The notes beneath the pieces are model-generated. The model searched no databases and was not told the origin of the DNA. It saw only the letters and a list, made by a program, of their open reading frames with translations. Shown piece after piece: positions 56,105-64,000 of a stretch of DNA of 64,000 nt; within the stretch, counting starts at the first letter, position 1; the number at the start of each line of letters is the position of its first letter. Origin of the DNA: Nageia nagi (taxonomy: Eukaryota; Pinophyta); contig JBITNC010000001.1 of the NCBI GenBank assembly GCA_050084985.1, positions 161,324,001 to 161,388,000 of the forward strand. The letters are read 5' to 3'. Both the position numbers and the translations under genes were made by a program.

Positions 56105-57561
56105 CTAGTCTCATTGTATCCCACTATGTTGCATATCTTATGGCAATGTTCAAAGCCATAGAGGTGGGCTCTATCGGATCCATGGCATGTGGCTTCTCCC
56201 ATGTAATCACCGACATGAGAATAATCTTTTCCCTTGGTAGGATATCCCTCTTAGCTATATATCTAATATAATATATGGGGGAAAGTGGAATACCCTACTG
56301 AATACCCAATTACCTCAATACATGTTGCAATAAGTACTGCTCCATAAGCTTCCTTCTTCTTTTAAGGAATCATGGCTATCTCACTTAGGTCAACTAAAAA
56401 ATATCCTCCTCCTATACATAATCAACATAAGAAACCCAAACCAAGTCCTTTAGTTATAGCTAGTTAATCTCTCTCCATATAGCCTCTATTGTGTGTGGAT
56501 ACCTATATCCACAAAATCTAGAAACCCAACATTTCATAGCTATATAGCTCTTTGGAGTCCCACTAGCTTGGTCATAATAATCTTCTCATAATCTCACACT
56601 TGCAGCAAAATAATATGTACAATGGTAATGTTGAACTTATCCATAGATACAAAATTATGCAAGTCCCTATATAATTGAGCCAAAACAATAGGTGCCTAAG
56701 CATATAATGTGCCCTTGATACAAATGTCCTATATAATCCAAACCATGCCTAATGGAAAAGATAAGTTGTTCTTTTCTAGGAAACGATAGGTAGAAATAAT
56801 TGAGGTAACAAGGAGCCATAGGTTCCTCGAAGGAGATGCAAACTTGCATGCTTCATGCAAGTGGACAATATTATGCTCCCAATCATGATCATTCTCTCTC
56901 ATGAGACACCTTACATATCTCTTTCTAGCCTCATTATCTAAAACTTCAATCTAATGAACAAGCTATCTATGAATAGGTACATCATATACTCAATATACAT
57001 CTAGAAGTGTGATGGTTATTTCACCTAGGGGTAGGTGAAAGGTGCTGGTATCCTAGTCCCAACACTCAACTAATGCTATGGGAATAGGGAGGTCATTTTG
57101 AATATGATCGGCTATAGCAAGATCATTTAAATCTAACCTCATAAGGATATCATCCTCATGATTCAATCTAGACCACTCCCTAGCCTTCTCTAATAACATG
57201 ATAGACATGGCTCCACCCTTAATGGTTATCTTGTGCTCCTATAAAATTAAAAAAAATTGAAATTTATATTACTCATTATGAGAACTCAAGCTATACAACC
57301 ATTAAGAGTAAAATACTATGAAAATCAAGTGCATAGTGAAAAATAAAATGCTAGATAGCCTTGCTAGGGGTAAATAGAAAATAAAATGGTAGAAAAAGGA
57401 AACCCTAGGATTTAAAAGTAGATGAAATGGAAAATGAAAAATAAATAGCAAAGGATATAAACTTATTGCATATTAAAAAGGGAGACTACAAAGTACTCGA
57501 TAATATGTCCTTTATGTTGAGTCAAAGGCCTCTCTACTACATGTCATCCATCATTCACCAT

Positions 57562-59368
57562 CTTAGCAAGAAAATGAGAAAATCAAATGGCAAGGGAAAT
57601 AAGGTCATAGGGAATAAATGATAGTAAATCAATACCAAGCTAGAAAGGGAACTCAAATTCTTCACTAGACACCACAAGATAGGAAAATCATAGGAGAAAA
57701 ATGATAAATGCAAATGTTTAAATTTCTTTTTTATTCAATTTTTGAACTAAACCCTAGCTTAAATGAATCCCATCCAAAATGTTAACAATAATGCTTATAG
57801 AGTAGTGGGTTATGTGGGGAAAAAACTTGCAATTATATTAATTGGCCATAACTTCTTTTTAAAAATTTAATTCTACCAATTCCATGCTAGTAATGATGTC
57901 CAAAACATGAAATTGTCATACGATTGAATGCATGATGGTAAAAAATGGTAAATAGAGTGATATTGAATGTTTACATTATGGATTTGTAATGAAATTGATT
58001 ATATTCTATTTTTAATGATTATTTATATGAAAGATGCACTATTAGCAGCATGATTCATAGAAAATTGGCAAGCGATTCAAGTCCTAAACTATGTTTCTAT
58101 TTTCGCTTGTTCAAAATAGGTACATATGATAGAAGTTACATGACAAAAAAGATGAAAGTATAAATTATCAAACCAGGTCAAAATAAAGGCATGTGTAAAT
58201 TTTTTATTTTTAATAATACACATGTTTTTGGAATATTGAATATCTAAATTATAGTTACTCAATGCCAATTGAATATACTCTTTTTTTGGACATCCAATTT
58301 TATCATTTTAATGCTATTAACAACCTGATTAATGCAAAATTATGTATTCTTTCAAAAATCAATAATATTATCATAGTTTTAATAGTTCAAAATGGCTAAT
58401 ATTATGCTTATATGACTTATGTGGATACCAAAGGGATATAGGATAAAAATTGGTCATATTAATGCTTATATGAAAAAAAAATTACATGATTTTTTTGATA
58501 TAAAATATTATTACTTGTTAATTGACTATAATTCAAGTTTGCAGACTTGATATTACTATGTTCACATTGTTAACAATGTGTCTCTTGTAAATTCATTACA
58601 AATTATGCATGCTACAAATCCTTGAATATCTATTTGAAAATGGCATTATTTCATAAATATCAAGTGTAATGGGAATACTGAATAAAATTGCAAAAGATAT
58701 GATTACTAAATTCTATGAAAATAATGCTATTAATGAGTTTTGAAAATCAATAAAGTTAATCAATTGAATAAGATAGAATGAGCTAAATTGATAAGTAAGG
58801 CTAATGTATATTTGAATATTGGGTACTTTTTATGGAAGTTCAATGGAATTATCTCAATGATGGATAAAAATCAATGATATGCTAACAAATATTTTTAAGG
58901 CTATGGTCACTCCATGAGCAAAATCTCTCACAAATTGCAAGTTATTCCAAGTGTGGGGCATAAGACTACCTCATCAGCTTGATAATCATGGTTCAATAGA
59001 ACTATGTGTATCAATGACCATAGTAACATAATGGATATTATATTTATTTCATCCTTTCTCTTCAAATTGATTATTATTTCATTGACTATGATCTATGTGG
59101 GTATTATATTGGATTGTTATGAAAATGGTATTATCTGAGAGAGTAGGACCCAAATGCAGGTACTCTCCTTGTATTGGGATTCTAATTTTTGGTTTAATTC
59201 CCTAAATAAGCTAGAGTAAGGGGAAATACAAGACTAAAAGGGGGTATAAGATATATCATACTTGACATATCAATTGAAAAAGGGAAGTCCACTTTAATGT
59301 TGAAAATTTTCTTCTCTTCTATAAACTTCTTTGGATTATGCAATTTCAATACTTTTCATTTCACACTC
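57562..59368. other. Right-hand spacer of element D
   Basis: About 1.8 kb of A+T-rich sequence with no coding motif on either strand. Includes recurring (C)TATTAACAA phrases. It may hold the promoter of the antisense PMD gene, which starts at 57561. Confidence 0.5.
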
Positions 59369-59382
59369 AAAGAGGGGAAAAA
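59369..59382 (+). other. Polypurine tract of element D
   Basis: AAAGAGGGGAAAAA directly before TGTTGATACC; similar to that of element C. Confidence 0.8.
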
Positions 59383-60092
59383 TGTTGATACCTAAAAATT
59401 ATTTATTATTTATTTAATAATTCATATTTAGACTTCCTAAATGATTTATTCCAATATTACAAATGTCAAGATAAAGTTGATATTACAATATGCTAGGGCT
59501 AATGCAATGTCATATGCTATGGTTCATATTTTAGTTTATCTTGAATACAACAAAGTTTTATATTATTGTTAGAGGTTAGAATTTACTCCTCTCTATGTAT
59601 TTGTAGGCTATATATGCAAATGGAATAGGTTTACCTCCACAAATTGGAACTCTTTGATATGATAAGATCTCTAATAGGTTATTTTCTCTTGCAATCTTCA
59701 CAAGCAATAATGTCTTTAGAAGCCACCTATTATGAGAAATTGTTATACTTTGAGATCTAAATTTTTTTTATCTTTTGTACACTCCATAATTCTTTATATT
59801 CAATGCTATTAACTACATATATCTTAAATATTGAGGGTTTCATATTTTGATGGTAAAGGCTATTGATTTAAGCATATGAAGATCCATTATAAGCTCGCCT
59901 CCATTCTGATCCCAATCCTCCAAAGATCCATTACCATTTACTTTTAAGGAATATACATACACTTCATATTAGGTGCATGCTTTTCATGTATATTTATTAT
60001 ATATGATATAGTGTACATATATAGCTCTTCTTATATTGAGGATCATTTTATTTATTATGTATAGTCATATTTTACACAATTTAGGGTCTACA
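59383..60092 (+). repeat. 3' LTR of element D (710 bp)
   Basis: TGTTGATACC to TTTAGGGTCTACA, aligned with the two pieces of the 5' LTR. It is directly followed by the probable LTR of element G. Confidence 0.9.
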
Positions 60093-60484
60093 TATTAGGA
60101 TCCCACATCCTAACATTTACTTAGACTATAGTATTTTATTAATTAAACTATAGGATTTTATTAAATATTAAGGGGTTGACATAATTGTAATAGGAATCAC
60201 CATTTTGTATTGAAGTAATGATTATCATTAGGGTTGGCAGACTATAAATACTTTTTGAGAAGATAATAGTAATCATCTTGGAAAATATATTATTTGACTT
60301 GTAAAGGAGGTAGTCCCCTCGAAGTGGCTCATGATTCATTTTGTCTTTCAATAATACTAATATGTTACTATATTGTTAAATTTAGGTTCATATTGCCTAT
60401 GATTGTGAGATTGAGTTATTTCTTTAGTTCAAATTTGCTATTATTCTATTCAAATTCCATTTAGGCACTTGCATGTTCCTAACG
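60093..60484 (+). repeat. Probable 5' LTR of element G (~392 bp)
   Basis: The right end is fixed by the primer site at 60487. The left end is proposed at 60093, where TATTAGGATCCC would be a decayed TGTTAGGA; the right end reads TTCCTAACG, the matching inverted end. A palindrome TTAGGATCCCACATCCTAA lies at 60095-60113. No second LTR is in the window to confirm it. Confidence 0.6.
60243..60250 (+). promoter_or_regulatory. TATA box candidate in LTR of element G
   Basis: ACTATAAATACTTTT contains TATAAATA about 150 bases into the LTR. Confidence 0.55.
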
Positions 60485-60486
60485 TA

Positions 60487-60500
60487 TGGTATCAAAGCTC
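60487..60500 (+). other. Primer binding site of element G (tRNA-iMet type)
   Basis: TGGTATCAAAGCTC, one change (G to A) from TGGTATCAGAGCTC. Confidence 0.85.
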
Positions 60501-61141
60501 TAATTTTGGCATCTTTAGGGAAGGTTGAATCAAGTTGGAACCCTATATTTTATCCATTTCAAATCCAAAACTCTATTAAAATTTCTCTAGAACACCAAGT
60601 TGCATCAAGTTGGAACCCTATATTTTGTACATTTCATAGCTAAAATGCTACCAAATTTTTTTCATACTTTATTCCAATTCACATCATTTTTTATCTCACC
60701 CTTCTACCTTCCATGCATTCATTATGCATCAATGTTCATACTATAAGCCACCATCATTTCTAAAAATGATAATTTTCCTTCACAAACCCTACTTATGTTT
60801 ACCTGAAATAGTAACTTCCAAAATGGGTAAAAACTTCAGAGGTCATTATCTCTTAAAAAATGAAGAATTACACATTTCTAACAAGGTCATTTTATTACCT
60901 TTGGTAACAATTTAAAAAAAAAAGAGTCTAAATTATAAAAATAATCATTTTGGGACCTATCCCATTGTGATAATTTTTTTTTATGATCACTTCAACATAT
61001 AACATCCATACACTTTTAGTTTCTAAAACTAGTAGTTCCTTAAATAATAAGATGATGAATGGTCAAAGATTCAAGGACATGGAAAAATTATCACAATGAG
61101 TCAAATCTTTAACAAAACTAATAAGAGATAAACCTATTCCC
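60501..61141. other. Leader of element G
   Basis: No coding domain. Two copies of CAAGTTGGAACCCTATATTTT (20 of these bases at about 60532 and 60607) form a short direct repeat. Confidence 0.5.
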
Positions 61142-61775
61142 ATGGCTCTTAATGACATGACCAAAATAATACAAGCGATCTCTACTACTTTTGTTAATAT
61201 CAATAGAAAGGTTCAAACTCTTGAACAAGCATTTGCAAGTGGATTGAATCAATCTAAACCATACACTAGACAAGGTTTCAATAATCTTGAAGGACCACAA
61301 CAAAATTTTATCCTTTCACAGATAACTAAATTGGAATTTCCAAGATTCAATGGTGATGATCCCACCAGTTGAGTGTATTGAGATAAGTAATATTTTTCTC
61401 TAAATTAGACATGAAGATCAAAAAGCTAATCTTGCCTAATTTCATCTTGAGCATGAAGCCATCCAATGGTACTAATGTTTCAAAAAGGCCCCATCATGGG
61501 GGGAATTTACCCAAAATATCCTTGTTAGATTTGGTCCCAGTTATTTTAAAAATTTCACCAATGTGCTCACCAAATTGCACCAAATAAATACAATTAGAGA
61601 ATATCAAACAAAATTTAAGAAACTAGCTAAGCATACTCATGGATTAGATGATGCATTATATCAAAGCTATTTCATTAGTGGGTTGAAGGAGGAAATTCAT
61701 GGAAGTCAAAATGTTCAACCCAAAAAACATGATAGTGGTAATAGGGCTCACCAAGTTGGCAAAAGGTAAATTTAG
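61142..61775 (+). pseudogene. Gag remnant of element G
   Basis: The frame from ATG 61142 reads a coiled-coil-like start (MALNDMTKIIQAISTTFVNI, QTLEQAFASG) and then ITKLEFPRFNGDDPTS, the classical K-L-E-F-P-x-F-x-G-x-D-P start of chromovirus gag. After a stop, frame changes give CLISS/HLEHEAIQWY-type sequence and, at 61563-61769, MLTKLHQINTIREYQTKFKK, LAKHTHGLDDALYQSYFISG and LKEEIHG. The zinc knuckle was not found. Confidence 0.85.
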
Positions 61776-62129
61776 TACACAATGTAAACACACCAAGCAC
61801 CCCTCTTAGAAATTAAAACCTTATCAAGGTGGTTTGAAGTTGGTACACTCCCTACTAGTTAAGAGACTAACCCCTACTGAGATGGAGGAATAGAAGAAGA
61901 ATTAACTTTTTTATAATTATGATAAAAAATTTACATCGAGTCATCATTATGTTACCTAAAAACTATATGTGTTGGATGCGAAAGCTCCTAAGTATCCATT
62001 TGAAGAGGATTTTGAGGCTATAGTAGCAATTATTGAAGATGAGGTAGACCAACCTGATGGAGTTGTTCCTAAAATTTCCTACAATGCACTCTATGGGTTT
62101 AACTCTCCATAGACTATGAAAGTTAAGGG

Positions 62130-62480
62130 ATATTTTAAAGGCCAAATGTTGATAATATTGTTGGATTTGGGAAGCAATCATAATTCTATAGATCCTAATG
62201 TGGCCAAAAATACCCACTCTTACATCTACCCATAAAATAAGTTTGATTTAATGATTGGGAATGGAGGAAAAATTACTTGCAAAGGCCAATGTCATAATAT
62301 AAAGATCCATATGAGTGACTACAAGATGCAAAATGACATGTATGTTCTACCATTGGGTGAGTGTGATATGGTCCTTGGTATACAATGGTTGATGACATTA
62401 GGCCCCATTATCTAGGGTTTTTGTGAGTTATGGATGCAATTCAAGATCAATGAATAAAAATATACTCTCAAATGAAATAA
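62130..62480 (+). pseudogene. Aspartic protease remnant of element G
   Basis: The reading GQMLIILLDLGSNHNSIDPN holds the active-site block (DSGSxHxFI read as DLGSNHNSI). Downstream are MIGNGGKITCKGQCHNIKIH, MYVLPLGECDMVLGIQWLMT and LGPII, the I-L-G-x-x-W-L flap-to-end pattern of gypsy proteases. Few stops. Confidence 0.85.
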
Positions 62481-62599
62481 GGAGGGACAATCCCAAATTT
62501 TTAGTTCTCATTGCATGGAGAAATTATTGAAGAAAGGTGGTAGATGAGTGATGGGATAACTCTTTTCTATTCAACCAGCCATGCATAAATTACCAAAAG

Positions 62600-63280
62600 T
62601 ACAAGAATTAAAGCAAGTGCTCACTCATCATGTAGGTGTATTTGAGGAACCCTATGGATTTCCTCCCCACTATCCTCATGACCATGCAATTCAATTAATT
62701 CCAGGAAGTTATCCACCCAATATTTGACCTTACCATTATCTTTGATTATAGAAGGATGAAATACAAAAGCTGGTTGATGATATGTTATAAGTTGACATCA
62801 TTCATCCCAGCATGATTCCTTACTCATCTTTGATTCTATTAGTTCATAAGAAAGATGGATTGTGGTGAATGTAAAATAATTTTTGGGCTCTAAATAAAAT
62901 CATCATCAAGGGCAAGTTTCCCATCCTTATCATCGATGAATTGCTAGATGAATCTCATGGTGCAAAATATTTCTCCAAACTAGACCTTTAGTTTGGGTAC
63001 CATCAAATTCAATTGCATGAATAAGACATTCCCAAAACTACTTTTTGCGCTCATGAAGGCCATTATGAATTCCTAGTGATGTCATTCAATCTTACCAATG
63101 TGCCTTCTACATTTCAAATTTTGATAAACCAAGTATTCCTCCCTTTTCTTTGAAAATTCATTTTAGTTTTGTTTGATGATATTTTGATCTATAACAAAAC
63201 TTGGAAGGATCACTTGGCCTACCTAGATTAGACATTGCAACTTCTCCAAGAAAACTAGTTGTACACTAAGCTATAAATGT
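62600..63280 (+). pseudogene. Reverse transcriptase remnant of element G
   Basis: Blocks: [116 protein letters not shown] (FDD at 63172-63180) and LQLLQEN. This is a chromovirus RT. The reading stops in the thumb near 63280, where integrase sequence follows; RNase H is missing. Confidence 0.93.
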
Positions 63281-63284
63281 TGCA

Positions 63285-63730
63285 TAAATTTTTCTTGATA
63301 ATATTTTTAAACTCCATGGTATGCCATCCACCATTGTTAGTGATTATGACCTAATATTCACTAGTAAGTTCTAGTAGGATTTCTTCAAACTTTAGGGCAC
63401 TAAATTCAATATGACCTTAGCATATCACCCTTAGATAGATGGTCAAACATAGATTATTAATAAATGCTTTGAAATATATCTTTGTTGCTTTGCATCCACT
63501 AGTTCATTGGGTAAAATGGATACCCTTAGCATAATGGTGGTATAATACTTCATATAATACATCCATCAATATGACTCCATATGAAGCCCTATATAATCAA
63601 CCACCACCCACATTCACCTCTTATATCCTAGGAAGCACAAATGTCCAAGTAGTAGATACCACCTTATTAGATCAAGGAGAGATAATTCATATCGTTAAGG
63701 AAAATCTTTAAATGGATCAACACTAAATGA
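63285..63730 (+). pseudogene. Integrase core fragment of element G
   Basis: Across frames the plus strand reads NIFKLHGMPSTIVSDYDLIF, QDFFKLQ-type sequence near 63370 (WDFFKL with W as stop), FNMTLAYHP with a stop before IDGQT, and later SINMTPYEALYNQPPPTFTS and YILGSTNVQVVDTTLLDQGE. Only the second half of the integrase core is present: the HHCC zinc part and first catalytic Asp are deleted. Confidence 0.85.
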
Positions 63731-63749
63731 AATAGCAAGCTGATCAATA

Positions 63750-64000
63750 TTGGGTCAAGTGATAGTTCCAAGAAGATGACATAGTTTTCTTGAGGTTTCA
63801 ACCATACTAGAAAATATATCTCAAACTAAAAGGTCCCCAAAAACTAGCCCCTTGATTTTATGGACCTAATAAGACACTCCAACATATTGGCCCTGTAATG
63901 TACAAGTTGGCACTTCTAGCATCATCAAAGATTCATCCTATTTTTCATGTCTCATGCCTTGAGAAAGTACTTGGCTCCCAAACCATATTTCAAACTAAAT
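63750..64000 (+). pseudogene. Integrase GPY/F tail of element G, cut by the window end
   Basis: Reads DDIVFLRFQPY, stop, KIYLKLKGPQKLAP, stop, FYGPNKTLQHIGPVMYKLAL and LASSKIHPIFHVSCLEKVLG. FYGP...IGPVMYKL...HPIFHVSCLK is the GPY/F module followed by the linker that leads to a chromodomain in Reina/Tekay-type chromoviruses; that part would lie beyond 64000. Confidence 0.9.

Larger units (their letters stand above)
47710..57561 (-). pseudogene. Plant mobile domain (PMD) gene captured antisense in element D, split by copia F
   Basis: The domain is clear on minus: IALVECWD, stop, DTSTFHLPLGEITITLLDVY (57085-56990), EACKFASPSRNLWLLVTSII, NNLSFPLGMVWII and APIVLAQLYRDLHNF (near 56670). This is the PMD (aminotransferase-like) core known from MAIN/MAIL proteins and from mobile elements. 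Probable exon 1 is 57561-57490 (ATG, MVNDG); an acceptor with a T-rich tract lies at 57239. Exon 2 runs 57238-56105 and, past the copia insertion, 48413-48232 with an acidic tail (PPLKEYSNEDEQ). A ~100-base intron (48231-48130) leads to a last exon with a coiled-coil-like segment (LMDKIEKHDNDIITLKNKYE) and ends RVFIPSKIGSSESSARY before TAG at 47710-47712. Several stops. PMD proteins act in nuclear gene and transposon silencing; its role in an element is unknown. Exon borders are inferred. Confidence 0.82.
37502..60092 (+). mobile_element. Element D: pol-less LTR retrotransposon with gag and an antisense PMD gene
   Basis: The 5' LTR is in two pieces, 37502-37689 (188 bp) and 43826-44347 (522 bp), separated by element E; together 710 bp. 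The 3' LTR, 59383-60092, is also 710 bp. A primer-site-like TGGTGAACTCGACATT follows the 5' LTR and AAAGAGGGGAAAAA precedes the 3' LTR. Inside are a sense gag (44463-46960), an antisense plant mobile domain gene (57561-47710) split by copia element F, and spacer. No RT, RNase H or integrase was found, so it is non-autonomous. Without E and F the element is about 8.8 kb. Flanking target duplications do not match (CCTAA left; element G begins at once on the right). Gag style suggests the Tat group. Confidence 0.85.
60093..64000 (+). mobile_element. Element G: chromovirus-like Ty3/gypsy element with internal deletion, runs off the window
   Basis: A probable 5' LTR (60093-60484), tRNA-iMet-type primer site, gag, protease, RT, a deletion, integrase core end and GPY/F tail follow on plus. 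The chromodomain, if any, and the 3' LTR lie beyond 64000. RNase H and the integrase N-terminus are missing. Stops occur in all domains. Confidence 0.88.

Noticed and set aside
37497-60097. Target-site duplication for element D (CCTAA against TATTA).
   Set aside because: The pentamers do not match. Element G starts directly after the 3' LTR, so the right copy is probably lost.

Overview
The window is nuclear DNA of a seed plant with a large, repeat-rich genome. A gymnosperm is possible, but I cannot name a species. The signs are a degenerate TTTAGGG (plant-type) telomere-like array, an L1-type LINE with endonuclease, reverse transcriptase and RNase H parts, several Ty3/gypsy lineages, a Ty1/copia element and a plant mobile domain (PMD) gene. 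Composition is strongly A+T-rich. Nearly every recognisable reading frame is broken by stops of the kind C-to-T and G-to-A decay makes. I found no intact host gene, rRNA or tRNA. Almost the whole window is nested, decayed retrotransposons.

Layout: (A) 1-4200, plus-strand Ty3/gypsy remnant of Tat/Athila type (gag, zinc knuckle, RT). (L) 4340-9640, minus-strand LINE with ORF1, endonuclease, RT, zf-RVT and the start of RNase H. 9641-10345, short A+T repeats and then the telomere-like array. (B) 10346-14384, plus-strand gypsy element truncated inside gag, followed by its probable 3' LTR. (C) a minus-strand Tat-like gypsy element at 16407-19921 and 34217-34771, split between RT and RNase H by (H), 19922-34216, a LARD-like element with two ~5-kb LTRs, a 4.2-kb non-coding interior and a CATAT target duplication. 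34774-37501 holds a second LTR copy and an unassigned broken ORF.

(D) 37502-60092 is the most interesting unit. It is an LTR retrotransposon with 710-bp LTRs, a sense gag, no detectable pol, and an antisense, apparently intron-containing PMD gene. Its 5' LTR is split by (E), 37690-43820, a complete minus-strand gypsy element with 725/723-bp LTRs and a TTGCT target duplication. Its PMD gene is split by (F), 48419-56099, a minus-strand copia element with 472/475-bp LTRs, a TGGGG target duplication and several minisatellites, one very G+C-rich. (G) 60093-64000 is a plus-strand chromovirus-like element that starts exactly where the 3' LTR of D ends; it has an internal deletion joining RT to integrase and runs off the window.

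Order of events from nesting and by-eye LTR divergence: D before E and F; C before H. F and H look youngest (about 5-6% LTR difference in hand-counted samples). D and E look older. All boundaries given to the base come from TG...CA ends, paired LTR alignment by eye and target duplications; other boundaries are approximate.
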